Notes: generated by a model from the letters alone, not told the origin. A stretch of 64,000 bases of DNA from Sphingopyxis panaciterrulae (GCF_014199295.1 NZ_JACIJH010000009.1:62001-126000), one strand, 5' to 3'. Shown: positions 42,288 to 51,235, counted from the stretch's first letter. Translations and numbers: made by a program.

Positions 42288-43066
42288 TTGCCTTTCCACA
42301 ACGGCCTGCGCTTTTCGGCAAAGGCTCGCGGGCCTTCGAGGAAATCTTCAGACGCTCGCAGTGCATCGCGGCCCGGAAACGAATGGTCGATCACCTCGCT
42401 GAGGGGCCGGGCGAGGCCGCACATTGCGGTTTCCTTCGTGGCGCGTACGGCAAGCGGAGAATTGTCCGCTATCTCGTTCGCCCAGCGAAGGGCTGTGGAC
42501 ATCAGGGCAGCATGCGGGACAACCTCGTTGACGAAGCCATAGTCGGCGGCTTCCCCGGCCGTGATGCTGCGGCCGGTGAGCAGGAGTCCCATGGCCTTCT
42601 GCCACGGGAGCGCGCGCGGGACGCGATGCGCTCCGCCCGCACCGGCGAGCTGGCCGAATTTCACCTCGGGGAGGCCGAACATCGCATGATCGGCTGCGAT
42701 CACGATGTCGCAGGCGAGCAGAATCTCGAAACCTCCGCCCAATGCGGAGCCATTTGCGGCACATATCACCGGTTTGAACAGATCGTGCCGCTTGGCCAGT
42801 CCGCCAAATCCGCCCGACCATTTCTCCTGGGTCAACTGCTCGCCGCGGGCACGGGCCTTCATGTCGTTCCCGGCGCAGAAAGCCTTCTCGCCGTCGCCGG
42901 TTATGATGGCGACCCAGGCCTCATCGTCTGCGGCAAAATGATCGAAGGCTCGGCCCAGTTCGATATTGGCGAGGTTGTCGAGCGCGTTGCGCGCCTCGGC
43001 GCGCCGGATTGTCACAATCGCGACACGCCCTGCCATTTCGTAACTGATGCGCTCGAAACCAAACAT
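42284..43066 (-). CDS. Enoyl-CoA hydratase/isomerase (crotonase), CaiD-like
   Basis: 260 residues from the ATG at 43066, which has GGAGAG upstream. FCAGNDMKAR and GSALGGGFEILLACD are the oxyanion-hole and first Glu motifs; the second site is QLAGAGGAHR (Ala). It resembles carnitinyl-CoA dehydratase-type crotonases, which act on branched or hydroxylated acyl-CoAs. It is the first gene of the leftward operon running to 32715, and its promoter region carries a TGACG-N3-CGTCA dyad. Confidence 0.88.
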   Translation of the reverse strand: MFGFERISYEMAGRVAIVTIRRAEARNALDNLANIELGRAFDHFAADDEAWVAIITGDGEKAFCAGNDMKARARGEQLTQEKWSGGFGGLAKRHDLFKPVICAANGSALGGGFEILLACDIVIAADHAMFGLPEVKFGQLAGAGGAHRVPRALPWQKAMGLLLTGRSITAGEAADYGFVNEVVPHAALMSTALRWANEIADNSPLAVRATKETAMCGLARPLSEVIDHSFPGRDALRASEDFLEGPRAFAEKRRPLWKGK

Positions 43067-43100
43067 CGATTCCACTCTCCCTTGCCGCCACACTATTCTG

Positions 43101-43118
43101 AACTGACGGTTCGTCAAC
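43101..43118. promoter_or_regulatory. TGACG-N3-CGTCA dyad in a divergent promoter region
   Basis: AACTGACGGTTCGTCAAC contains a perfect 5-bp inverted repeat (43104-43108 and 43112-43116). It lies between the divergent crotonase (start 43066) and quinone-oxidoreductase-like gene (start 43287). Its core matches the element at 23513-23526 in 12 of 14 bases. Candidate operator for both operons. Confidence 0.55.
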
Positions 43119-43286
43119 TGGTCGCCCGGACTGAATGAACCGCCGTCGGTACAGCGAAAACCACGCGAAATCGGGCTTTCTGGGGCGGCTAAGGTATCTG
43201 CTCACTTAGTGGGACTTATCCCGAATGAGGTGCAATGAGCCTGCGCCGCTAGCTTGACCGGGCTTAACGAGGGCCAGGAGCGGGCA

Positions 43287-44273
43287 TTGCAGGGACGCAG
43301 TATCACCACCACGACCGTGCGTGCGATCGACGCTTATGAAATTACCGCGCGCGATATTCCGGAGCCGGCCGAGGGCGAGGTGCGGCTGCGGATCAAGGCG
43401 TGCGGTGTCGGCCATGTCGACGCGCTTCATGCCACCGGGCGATATCAGATGGCAGCGACAGTTCCCTTCACCCCGGGCGTGGAAGTGGCGGGAATCGTCG
43501 ATGCGCTGGGGCGGGGCGTCGATAATGTGTCGGTCGGGGACCGGGTGCTGTCGCTCGTGACGGTGAAAGACGGGTTTTCCGATTATACGCTGGCGCCGGC
43601 GAGGCATCTGGTGACGCTGCCGGATGACATGGACTTCGCTGCTGCGGCCAGCATCCGGGTCAATGCGCTGACTGCACTCTACGCGCTGACCGGCCGGGGA
43701 GGCGTGCAAGAGGGCGAGACCATATTGGTCTTCGGCGCGGCAGGGGGCGTCGGCAGCGCGGCAGTGACGATCGCGCAGATCCTCGGTGCGCGGGTGATCG
43801 CCGCGGCCTCGACGGCCGAAAGGCGTGACTATGCCTTGCGGCTGGGCGCGGCTGCAGCCGTCGACACCGATCCCGATGGCTGGCGCGATCGCCTGGCCGA
43901 TGCGGTCGGCGGCGGTCAAATCGACGTGGTGTTCGACCCGGTCTGCGGTCCGCTCTTCGATCCCGCGTTCCGCTCGCTGGCCTGGAATGGACGGCATCTG
44001 GTGATCGGCTTCGTTGGCGGCGAGATCCCGGGCCTCAAGGCCAATCTGCCGCTCCTCAAAGGGGCATCGCTGGTCGGAGTCGACGTCCGCAATTTCAACC
44101 TGCGCGAGCCGGAAAAGGCAGAAGCCAATCGCAACCTGCTGCGCAAGTGGATCGCGGACGGGGTGTTTCCGCCGCCGCCCGTGCAGATATTTCCGCTCGC
44201 TCGCTTTCGCGATGCATTGGAGCGCGCCGGTTCTGGCAAGGCGCTCGGGAAGGTCGTGCTTGTGATGGACTGA
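43287..44273 (+). CDS. Zinc-independent MDR, quinone oxidoreductase-like
   Basis: 328 residues from a TTG at 43287 with CAGGAG 7 nt upstream; a TTG at 43254 is less well placed and no ATG exists nearby. PFTPGVEVAGIVDALG and VGDRVL mark the GroES-like half; GAAGGVGSAAVTIAQ is the NADP-binding loop. No zinc-ligand Cys cluster is present, as in QOR-type enzymes and enoyl-CoA/enone reductases. It could reduce a conjugated double bond of a pathway intermediate. Convergent with the aldolase gene at 44296. Confidence 0.88.
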   Translation: MQGRSITTTTVRAIDAYEITARDIPEPAEGEVRLRIKACGVGHVDALHATGRYQMAATVPFTPGVEVAGIVDALGRGVDNVSVGDRVLSLVTVKDGFSDYTLAPARHLVTLPDDMDFAAAASIRVNALTALYALTGRGGVQEGETILVFGAAGGVGSAAVTIAQILGARVIAAASTAERRDYALRLGAAAAVDTDPDGWRDRLADAVGGGQIDVVFDPVCGPLFDPAFRSLAWNGRHLVIGFVGGEIPGLKANLPLLKGASLVGVDVRNFNLREPEKAEANRNLLRKWIADGVFPPPPVQIFPLARFRDALERAGSGKALGKVVLVMD

Positions 44274-44295
44274 CGACGTGGTCCAAACGAATCTG

Positions 44296-45486
44296 TCAGT
44301 CGCGGCGGAGGAGGATGGAGCCCGCGAGTGGTCCACCGCCCGCAGCGGCGACACCGACATTCACATCGCCGGGCACTTGGCGATCGCCGCCTTCGCCCCA
44401 CATCTGGATGCACGTCTCCCAAAGCAGGCCGTAGCCGTGCATCCGCCCGCCCGATAACTGCCCGCCGCCGGTGTTCAAGGGAAGCTCCCCGTCGAGCGCG
44501 ATACGATGCCCGCCATCGACGAACGCACCGCTTTCGCCATGTCCGCAGAAGCCCAGCGCCTCGAGCCAGATCAGGGTCTGCGGACTGAACCCGTCATAGA
44601 GGTTGGCGACCCGCACATCCTTTGGCTTGAAATCGGTCCGCGTCCACAGATGGGGGCCGTTTTCCAACGCCATCATCCCCCATTTCGGTTCGAACTGATC
44701 CCAGCTGTAATGATTGCCGACCCTGCCGGAGAAGCTTTCGATGACCAGCGGTTTCTTGCGGAGGTCCTTTGCCGCGTCGAGCCGCGAAACGATCACCACA
44801 GTCGAGCTGTCCAGAAGTGCGTCGCAATCATAGAGACCGAGCGGATCGCAGATCATCCGCGCGCCCAGATAGTCGTCCATGGTCATGGGATCCCGGTAGA
44901 TAGCGCGGGGATTCCGTGCCGCGTTCCTCCTTGTATTGAGTACGAGATGTCCGAGCTGTTCCCTCGTCGTACCGAATTCGTGCATGTGGCGGCGGAACAT
45001 CATCGCGGTGCAGGCCACCGGCGACACGACGTTGAATGGCCGGTGATACATCCATTTTCCGGTCACCCGTTCATAGCCATCCGAAGGCTTGCGAGGGTTG
45101 GCGCGGTCCTCGAGCTGCTGCGTATATTGGGCGAGTGTCCGGTAGCACAGAACGTGGCGCGCTTGCCCAGACATGACCGCACCCACGGCGTCGAAGATCG
45201 ACGTGAATTGTGCCGGGCCCTCTACGCCGCCCGAAAAGAAATTGAGGTCGATACCGAGCGTTTCCTTAAGCTCGGTAACATCGATCGGGGAGTCGTTCTT
45301 GTAGGAAGCACGGAGAGGAAATGTCGCGATACCGTCGATGTCCTGCAGCGTGAGCCCCGCATCCTGCAAGGCCTCATCGATCGCATCGAGCATCACTTCC
45401 ATGATCGGGCGAACATTGTCGCGGCCAGGCGCGCACAGCCCGACGCCGGTGATTGCCGCCTGTATGCTGCCGTTCGTGATGGGCAT
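44296..45486 (-). CDS. Ltp2-like thiolase-fold aldolase (lacks thiolase Cys)
   Basis: 396 residues with the SCP-x/thiolase fold but no Cys at the nucleophile position: the loop reads FFSGGVEGPAQ. Instead it has LYDGFSPQTLIWLEALGF (Tyr297) and LSGGRMHGYG (Tyr352). These match in spacing the tyrosines (294 and 344, from memory) used by the steroid side-chain retro-aldolase Ltp2. Ltp2 needs a DUF35 partner, and a DUF35 gene starts 220 bp away on the opposite strand. Predicted reaction: retro-aldol cleavage of a beta-hydroxyacyl-CoA with a tertiary carbinol. AGGA lies close to the ATG. Confidence 0.82.
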   Translation of the reverse strand: MPITNGSIQAAITGVGLCAPGRDNVRPIMEVMLDAIDEALQDAGLTLQDIDGIATFPLRASYKNDSPIDVTELKETLGIDLNFFSGGVEGPAQFTSIFDAVGAVMSGQARHVLCYRTLAQYTQQLEDRANPRKPSDGYERVTGKWMYHRPFNVVSPVACTAMMFRRHMHEFGTTREQLGHLVLNTRRNAARNPRAIYRDPMTMDDYLGARMICDPLGLYDCDALLDSSTVVIVSRLDAAKDLRKKPLVIESFSGRVGNHYSWDQFEPKWGMMALENGPHLWTRTDFKPKDVRVANLYDGFSPQTLIWLEALGFCGHGESGAFVDGGHRIALDGELPLNTGGGQLSGGRMHGYGLLWETCIQMWGEGGDRQVPGDVNVGVAAAGGGPLAGSILLRRD

Positions 45487-45532
45487 TTAGATTTCCTCGT
45501 CGAGCCTGTATCTGCCTGGTTCCTCCTTTCAG

Positions 45533-45555
45533 ATATGGTGCGGCAAGGACCATAT
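45533..45555. promoter_or_regulatory. Perfect 7-9-7 dyad between the aldolase and DUF35 genes
   Basis: ATATGGT and ACCATAT flank a 9-nt spacer, 47 bp ahead of the leftward aldolase and about 150 bp ahead of the rightward DUF35-crotonase operon. It is well placed for a dimeric repressor or activator serving both directions. Confidence 0.5.
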
Positions 45556-45706
45556 GTAATGTGCCCGATATCGGCGCTTTTCTCCATTTCCTCCGCCAAG
45601 CCGACGCTTTTGCGCGCAATATCGAGGAAAGCGTGCGCGGCGTTCCGGTTGCGTTGCCCCGCGCGATGGCGCTAGCACCCCTGTGAAGAACACAGGATTT
45701 TTAGCT

Positions 45707-46144
45707 ATGAACCAGACTCTGCGCAACGCACCACCACGTCGATATCTTCCCGTTATAGAAAGCGGCGCCAAGGGTGAGTTCTGGCGATCGGGGGCCGATG
45801 GCGTCCTCCGCATAAGTCGATGCCAGTCGTGCCGGCACTATATTCATCCGCATCGCGACGCTTGCCCCAAGTGCCATTCGCGCGACGTTCGGCCGGAAGC
45901 GGTGTCGGGAAAGGGAATGCTCGAGACCTGGACAATCAACCGCCAGAAATGGTTTCGCGGTCTCGACGAGGCTTTTTCCGTGGGGCTTGTCACCCTGGAT
46001 GAGCAGGAGGGGCTCAACCTCACGACAAATATCGTCAACTGCGATCCGGGCGATCTTCACATCGGAATGAAGGTGCGCGTCATATTCGAAAATATCGAGG
46101 ACACCTGGCTTGCGCTGTTCGAGCCGGATCAGTCCCCGCAATAG
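45707..46144 (+). CDS. DUF35 zinc-ribbon/OB-fold protein (probable aldolase partner)
   Basis: 145 residues from the ATG at 45707 (AGGA upstream); a GTG at 45683 is an alternative. The N-terminal rubredoxin-like zinc ribbon has CQSCRHY and CPKCHS, and the OB fold has LETWTINRQKWF and VGLVTLDEQEG. DUF35 proteins complex with SCP-x thiolases and Ltp aldolases and bind the CoA part. Divergent from the Ltp2-like gene, so the two are likely co-regulated subunits. Two crotonase genes follow. Confidence 0.9.
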   Translation: MNQTLRNAPPRRYLPVIESGAKGEFWRSGADGVLRISRCQSCRHYIHPHRDACPKCHSRDVRPEAVSGKGMLETWTINRQKWFRGLDEAFSVGLVTLDEQEGLNLTTNIVNCDPGDLHIGMKVRVIFENIEDTWLALFEPDQSPQ

Positions 46145-46204
46145 TTCCTGAATGGACATGATCGCATAATAGTGTCAGCCGCCTTTGGTGATAGGTCAAC
46201 ATTG

Positions 46205-47002
46205 ATGTTTGATCAAAGCGACTATACCAATATCCTCGTCCACCTGGCCGATGGCGTGCTGACCGTGACGTTGAATCGTCCCGAGAAGGCCAACAGTTTC
46301 AATATCGATACCATTCGCGACTTCGAGCGGCTCTGGAACGAGGCACGGCGGGCCGAAGCTGTACGCTGCGTCGTGTTGCGCGCCGCGGCGGGAAAGGCGT
46401 TTTGCACCGGGGTGGATATACGCACCGGCTGGCGTGCCGAAGACGACATGCCTTCTCCCTTCGACTATGACGATCCGGGTGACTGGCTTGGCCCCAAAAC
46501 GAACAGGGTGTGGAAACCCTTCGTCGTGGCCGTACATGGCATGGCCGCCGGAGGCGCCTTCTACTGGCTCAACGAAGCGGACATCGCAATCTGTTCGGAA
46601 GACGCGACCTTTTTCGATCCGCATCTCAAATTCGGCAAGCTGTCCTCGGTCGAGCCGATCGGCATGCTCGGCCGGATCCCATATCAGGAAATCAGCCGCA
46701 TGGTGCTGATGGCGGACGACGAGCGCATAAGTGCACAGACCGCGATGCGGATGAGCCTGGTGACGGAAGTCGTGAAGCGCGAGGAATTGTGGGATCGCGC
46801 GCAGGAAATCGCGCAGAGCATTGCCGCGCGCGATCCGGTTCCGACCCAGGGCAGTGTCAAGGCGCTATGGGTCGCGCAGAGCCTCCCGCGCGATCAGGCC
46901 ATCGCAGGCGCGGTGCAGTATGTGCAGGTCAGCAAGGGGGCTGTCGGAGTGACCAAGCCAGGCAAATCCATTGCGCAGTCCAAGCCATGGAAACTGAGAT
47001 GA
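46205..47002 (+). CDS. Crotonase-family protein lacking the first catalytic Glu
   Basis: 265 residues from the ATG at 46205 (a GTG at 46172 would add 11 residues). ANSFNIDTI, FCTGVDIRTG and HGMAAGGAFYWLNEADI are recognisable, but the position of the first Glu is Phe (GGAFYWL). The second region reads GKLSSVEPIGML. A classical hydratase is therefore unlikely; it may be an isomerase, lyase or hydrolase. The stop overlaps the next ATG (ATGA). Confidence 0.85.
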   Translation: MFDQSDYTNILVHLADGVLTVTLNRPEKANSFNIDTIRDFERLWNEARRAEAVRCVVLRAAAGKAFCTGVDIRTGWRAEDDMPSPFDYDDPGDWLGPKTNRVWKPFVVAVHGMAAGGAFYWLNEADIAICSEDATFFDPHLKFGKLSSVEPIGMLGRIPYQEISRMVLMADDERISAQTAMRMSLVTEVVKREELWDRAQEIAQSIAARDPVPTQGSVKALWVAQSLPRDQAIAGAVQYVQVSKGAVGVTKPGKSIAQSKPWKLR

Positions 47003-47811
47003 GCAAAGACAGCGAAAGCGAATTGCTGGTCCGCGACGAGGGACGGCTGCGGATCATCACGCTGAACCGCCCCGACCGGATGAACGCGCTGACGGCGGAC
47101 TTGCATCATCGTCTGCAGGCGGCCGTCGCGGCGGCAGGCAATGATCCCGACGTCGGTGCCGTGGCGCTCACGGGCGCGGGCCGGGCCTTCTGCTCGGGTG
47201 GCGACGTGCGCAAGAGCAGAGAGGATGCCGCCAGCGCCTCCCGGCCCGAAACGATCGAGGAGCGAGCCGATGCGATTATTGCGCATGGCCGCACCGCCGT
47301 GGTGCTGCACCGGATGGGAAAGCCGACAATTGCGCTGGTCAACGGCGCCGCGGCGGGATCGGGCATGGCGCTGGCGCTGGCGTGCGACTTGCGCGTGATG
47401 GCCGACGATGCAGTGATGCGTACGGCCTATGCCCGTATCGGCCTCAGCGGCGATCTCGGGCTAAGCTATTTCCTGAACCGGCTTGCCGGCCCTTCGCGCG
47501 CCGCGGAATTGCTGATGCTCAACGAGAAGCTCGATGCCGTCCGATGCAGCGAACTCGGTCTCGTCAACCGGGTACTGCCTTCCGAAGGGTTCGCCGAGGC
47601 GGCAGAGCGATTTGCTGCGGGCCTGGCGGCGGGGCCGAGCGTGGCGTTCCGCTGCATGAAGCAGAATCTGCGGGCGGCGTCGGGCAGCTCACTCGAAACG
47701 ACGATCGAGCGCGAGGCGTTTAACACGGCGCGCTGTGTGCGGACGAAGGATGTGAAGGAAGCCAGCCTGGCTTTCCGGGAAAAGCGAAACCCGATTTTTA
47801 CCGGCACATGA
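46999..47811 (+). CDS. Enoyl-CoA hydratase/isomerase, PaaG-like
   Basis: 270 residues from the ATG at 46999, overlapping the previous stop; an ATG 12 nt earlier is possible. RMNALTADL, FCSGGDVRKS and NGAAAGSGMALALACDLRV are present, with Met at the first Glu position and Asp at the second (GLSGDLGLSYFL). This Asp-only arrangement is that of PaaG-type isomerases. It follows the Glu-less crotonase, forming a pair with DUF35 in one operon. Confidence 0.86.
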   Translation: MSKDSESELLVRDEGRLRIITLNRPDRMNALTADLHHRLQAAVAAAGNDPDVGAVALTGAGRAFCSGGDVRKSREDAASASRPETIEERADAIIAHGRTAVVLHRMGKPTIALVNGAAAGSGMALALACDLRVMADDAVMRTAYARIGLSGDLGLSYFLNRLAGPSRAAELLMLNEKLDAVRCSELGLVNRVLPSEGFAEAAERFAAGLAAGPSVAFRCMKQNLRAASGSSLETTIEREAFNTARCVRTKDVKEASLAFREKRNPIFTGT

Positions 47812-47976
47812 ATCGCAAGGGCGCGGGGCAGGCGGTGCGCGATGCGCGCGCGAAATGTCATGGTCTTGACGCGCTGCGCCGGCGAAGCGCGCGGCCGCTG
47901 CCTTCTTGTTGGTCAATGCGTCGCGGCGATGGCGCCCGCGTCATGGCACTGCGCGCGGGAAGTGGTCCTTCGGACA

Positions 47977-48900
47977 TCAAGCGGAGCGCCGCCGTTCGAA
48001 CATCCTTTGCGCCAGGTTCCAGAACCGGTTGATCGTGCCGCGATCGTCCCTTTGCGTCCGCGCCAGAACGAAATCCACCGGTTGTGCCCGGGCGAGGGGA
48101 CGACGCACGAAGCCCTCGGGCGCGGGGCTTTCGTGGGGGCGAAGACTGATCATGGCCAGCCGATCGGCAACCGCGTGGAAGACGACGGCCGCGGCGCCTT
48201 CGCTGACGACTGTGATATCGGCCGAATTGGCGAGCACTGCGCCAAATACGGCATCGAAATCCTGGCGGTCACGACTCGGACGAAAGGTTGCGGTGCGAAT
48301 GCTGCTCATCATCTCGTCCGTGACGACGGATTCCGACGCGACCGGATGTTCGGCGGGAAGTACCAGATGCGGCGTCACCTGCATGGCGGGAATCCTTTCA
48401 TAGCTGTCAGGAAGGAGGCTTTTCAGCGCCAGCGCAGCATCCAGCAGGCCGAGGTCGAGTTTGCCGAGGCTGCGCATGCTGGTCCCGCTGCTGGTTTCGA
48501 CCGTGCCGCGCCCTTCGTCGCAGAATGCTTTCAACAGCGCGCGTATCTCTGACGACCAATAAACGAACGGATGCATGCCAAAGCGTAGGCGCGCACCATT
48601 TTCGCGCCTGAGCAGGCGGATACGCGCCTGTGCGGCCTCCCATGCCGCGGTAAGTGCCTCGGCTTCGGGGACGAGGGTTGCGCCTTCTTCGGTCAGGGTG
48701 ACGGTGCGCGTGGTCCGCTGGAACAGCGCAAAGCCAAGGTCCCTCTCAAGCTGCCGTATCTGGCGCGAAAGCGTCGCCTGATCGATCCCAAGCGCGCGGG
48801 CAGCGGCGCTGAACGACATGGTCCGGGCGACGGCGGCGAAGCGCGAGAGGTGCAGAGGGCTCAAAACTATTGACCGGTCATATTGATGATGATCATACAT
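47977..48900 (-). CDS. LysR-family transcriptional regulator
   Basis: 307 residues if started at the ATG at 48900. A TTG at 48864 (295 aa, MSPLHLSRFAAV) fits the usual LysR N-terminus better and would leave the dyad at 48882-48904 free as an operator. The wHTH reads FSAAARALGIDQATLSRQIRQLE; an effector-binding domain follows (MHPFVYWSSEIRALL). It is divergent from the TauD-like gene and probably controls it. About 165 bp between its stop and the crotonase at 47811 holds nothing recognisable. Confidence 0.9.
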   Translation of the reverse strand: MYDHHQYDRSIVLSPLHLSRFAAVARTMSFSAAARALGIDQATLSRQIRQLERDLGFALFQRTTRTVTLTEEGATLVPEAEALTAAWEAAQARIRLLRRENGARLRFGMHPFVYWSSEIRALLKAFCDEGRGTVETSSGTSMRSLGKLDLGLLDAALALKSLLPDSYERIPAMQVTPHLVLPAEHPVASESVVTDEMMSSIRTATFRPSRDRQDFDAVFGAVLANSADITVVSEGAAAVVFHAVADRLAMISLRPHESPAPEGFVRRPLARAQPVDFVLARTQRDDRGTINRFWNLAQRMFERRRSA

Positions 48901-48904
48901 CAAT
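48882..48904. promoter_or_regulatory. 7-9-7 dyad at the LysR/TauD divergent promoter
   Basis: ATTGATG and CATCAAT form a perfect inverted repeat with a 9-nt spacer, covering the proposed upstream ATG of the LysR gene. It has the T-N11-A shape of LysR boxes and lies about 80 bp from the dioxygenase start. Confidence 0.55.
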
Positions 48905-48981
48905 GACGCATGGCAAGCCCATTGTCGAGCGGGGTGGCGTTTCATATTCTTCTACGGGTATAGGAGAAGAAGGCGAAGAAT

Positions 48982-49860
48982 ATGAGCAGCGCGATATTCG
49001 AGCAGAAGGATATGGCCACCGGCATGCTGGTGTCGCCGATCGGCGGTCACATTGGCGCCGAGATCACCGGGATCGACCTTTCGGGCCCGCTGACGGATAC
49101 CGTGTGCCGCGAGTTGCGGGCTGCACTGTCACGCCATGGCGTGCTGTTTATTCCGGGACAGGATCTGACGCTTGCGCAATATGTGCGGCTGGGCGAAGCG
49201 TTCGGCGAACTGGAAGTCAATGATACGCTGGCGCATCCGGCCGGCTATCCGCAGGTCGGGTCGCTCGTAAAGGAGGCCGGTCATGTCACGAGCATCGGTG
49301 ATATGTGGCACACCGATCACACATATCTGGAAAAGCCGCTCGCCTTCACCATGCTTCGCGCCCTCGAAATCCCGCCGCACGGTGGCGACACGCTTTTTCT
49401 TAGCGCCAAGGCCGCCTTTGCTGCGCTTCCCGACAGCGTCAAGGACACGCTCCGAAGCCTGAGAGCATTGCATTCGAGATCCTACCTGATCCGCGACGGC
49501 AAATATGCGGCGCAGTTCCTCCTCGAGCGCCCGCCGCAGGGCGGCAAGCCTGCTCTCAACAAGACCGCGGTTCACCCGGTCGTCACCACCATCCCCGAAA
49601 CCGGCGAAGAGGTGCTCTTCGTCAACCCGGGCTATGTCGTAAAATTCGAGGGCTGGAGCGCGAAACTCTCCCAAGGACTGCTCGCATCGCTTTTCGAGCA
49701 TTGCCACCAGCCGGAGTTTCAGTGCCGCTTGCGCTGGCAGGAGAAGGCGATTGCCATTTGGGACAATCGACAGACATGGCATTTTGCGGTCAACGATTAT
49801 CACGGCCACCGCCGGTCGATGCAGCGGTTGGTAATCGGTGAGCGGTCCAAGGTTGGGTAG
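48982..49860 (+). CDS. TauD/TfdA-family Fe(II)/2-oxoglutarate dioxygenase
   Basis: 292 residues. The iron triad is His110 and Asp112 in MWHTDHTYLEKP and His267 in WDNRQTWHFAVNDY; the 2-oxoglutarate Arg is in HGHRRSMQR. The family hydroxylates a carbon next to a heteroatom or an ether/sulfonate/aryloxy group, releasing the substituent. It is transcribed away from the LysR gene with a dyad between. It is a single-gene unit followed by a hairpin. Its substrate is not predictable; an ether or carnitine-like substrate is possible. Confidence 0.9.
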   Translation: MSSAIFEQKDMATGMLVSPIGGHIGAEITGIDLSGPLTDTVCRELRAALSRHGVLFIPGQDLTLAQYVRLGEAFGELEVNDTLAHPAGYPQVGSLVKEAGHVTSIGDMWHTDHTYLEKPLAFTMLRALEIPPHGGDTLFLSAKAAFAALPDSVKDTLRSLRALHSRSYLIRDGKYAAQFLLERPPQGGKPALNKTAVHPVVTTIPETGEEVLFVNPGYVVKFEGWSAKLSQGLLASLFEHCHQPEFQCRLRWQEKAIAIWDNRQTWHFAVNDYHGHRRSMQRLVIGERSKVG

Positions 49861-50034
49861 CAGTGCAATGTCATCACGCGCTACAAGGATATTATGGCGA
49901 TTTCACCTCGCGTTGACGTCTTCAGCAATGCTTGCGGCGGCTTTCTCAGCGAGATCAAGTATCGCGAAGTGGCGGGCGATGCCAACTTCTCGGAAGGCTT
50001 ATGGCCCGAGGGCGGCGGGGAGATCGGAGATGCC

Positions 50035-50066
50035 GAGCCGCCCTGCCTCATCGGGAAGGGCGGCTC
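50035..50066. terminator. Hairpin between convergent genes (bidirectional terminator candidate)
   Basis: GAGCCGCCCT pairs perfectly with AGGGCGGCTC across a 12-nt loop in the 232-bp gap between the TauD-like gene and the thiolase. No T-run follows on either strand, so factor-independent activity is uncertain. The rest of the gap shows nothing recognisable. Confidence 0.5.
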
Positions 50067-50092
50067 TCGATGTTCGGAGGCCGTACGAAAGA

Positions 50093-51235
50093 TCAGGCCT
50101 TCTCAAGAATGTGAACCGCGCAGGCGCTTCCCAGTCCGACGACGTGGGTCAGGCCGATCGTCGCCCCTTCCATCTGGCGCTTGCCCGCCTCGCCGCGAAG
50201 ATGCTGCGCAATCTCGTAAATGTTCGCGATGCCGGTCGCACCCAAGGGATGCCCCTTCGATAGCAGGCCGCCCGACAGGTTGACGGGAACCTTGCCGCCA
50301 AATGTCGTCGCACCGCTGTCGAGAAAGGCGCCGCCTTCGCCTTCGGCACACAAGCCCAGATTCTCGTAGTGCGGTATCTCGGCGGTGGCGAAACAGTCGT
50401 GCAGCTCGACAAGATTCACGTCTTCGGGCCCGACGCCCGCCATCTCATAGGCGCGCGCCGCGGCGAGGCGGGTGACCGTATTCACGTCCTGCATGACGAG
50501 ATTGCGATCGGTGAAGGGATCGCTGGCAAGACCCGACCCTTTCACGCGAACGGCGCGGTTCATGAGTCCGAGTTCCTTCGTGCGCTTCTCGCTCATCAAG
50601 ACGGCGGCTGCCGCGCCATCGACGTTGACCGAACACATGAGCTTGGTAAGCGGATAGGCGATCATCTCCGCCTCCATCACCATGTCGAGCGGGGTTTCCT
50701 TCTGATACATGGCTTTCGGATTGAGCACGGAATGCTTGTGGTTCTTTTCCGACACGCGTGCGAACTGTTCGAAGGTGGTCCCGTATTTTCGGCTGTGTTC
50801 CATCCCCATCTGCGCAAATACCGATGGCATCACGCCGGAGCCTAAAAGACCCTCCGTCGGTATGGCCGTCCCGCCGCTGTTCTTGGGTACGAGCATGCCC
50901 TTGCCCATCTTCTCCGAACCGACGGCGAGGCAGGTGTCGTACAGGCCTGCCTTGATGGCGATGAACGCTTCGCGAAAAGCCGTTGCCCCGGTGGCACAGG
51001 CATTGGTGACGTTGACGACCGGCGCGCCTGTCTGACCGATGTAGTGCAGCATGCGCTGTCCCATCATCGTGCCGTTGCAGGTACCCGCATAGATCGCCTG
51101 CATGTCCTGGATGGTCTGTCCGCAATCGTCGAGCGCCAGCAATGTGGCCCGGGCGGCCAGGCTTTCGGGCTTGGCATCGTCAAAACGGCCGAACTTGATC
51201 ATATCGATACCGACAACATAGACGTCGTTGCTCAT
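50093..51235 (-). CDS. Thiolase (SCP-x type) with active-site Cys
   Basis: 380 residues from the ATG at 51235, overlapping the DUF35 stop (ATGA); a much longer frame through the DUF35 gene is rejected. Catalytic Cys80 lies in NVTNACATGATAF, His in LVELHDCFATAE and the late His in SKGHPLGATG, so the thiolase machinery is complete, unlike the Ltp2-like gene at 44296. Predicted: CoA-dependent cleavage of a 3-oxoacyl-CoA, with the coupled DUF35 protein as partner. The gene is at the end of a two-gene leftward operon. Confidence 0.92.
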   Translation of the reverse strand: MSNDVYVVGIDMIKFGRFDDAKPESLAARATLLALDDCGQTIQDMQAIYAGTCNGTMMGQRMLHYIGQTGAPVVNVTNACATGATAFREAFIAIKAGLYDTCLAVGSEKMGKGMLVPKNSGGTAIPTEGLLGSGVMPSVFAQMGMEHSRKYGTTFEQFARVSEKNHKHSVLNPKAMYQKETPLDMVMEAEMIAYPLTKLMCSVNVDGAAAAVLMSEKRTKELGLMNRAVRVKGSGLASDPFTDRNLVMQDVNTVTRLAAARAYEMAGVGPEDVNLVELHDCFATAEIPHYENLGLCAEGEGGAFLDSGATTFGGKVPVNLSGGLLSKGHPLGATGIANIYEIAQHLRGEAGKRQMEGATIGLTHVVGLGSACAVHILEKA

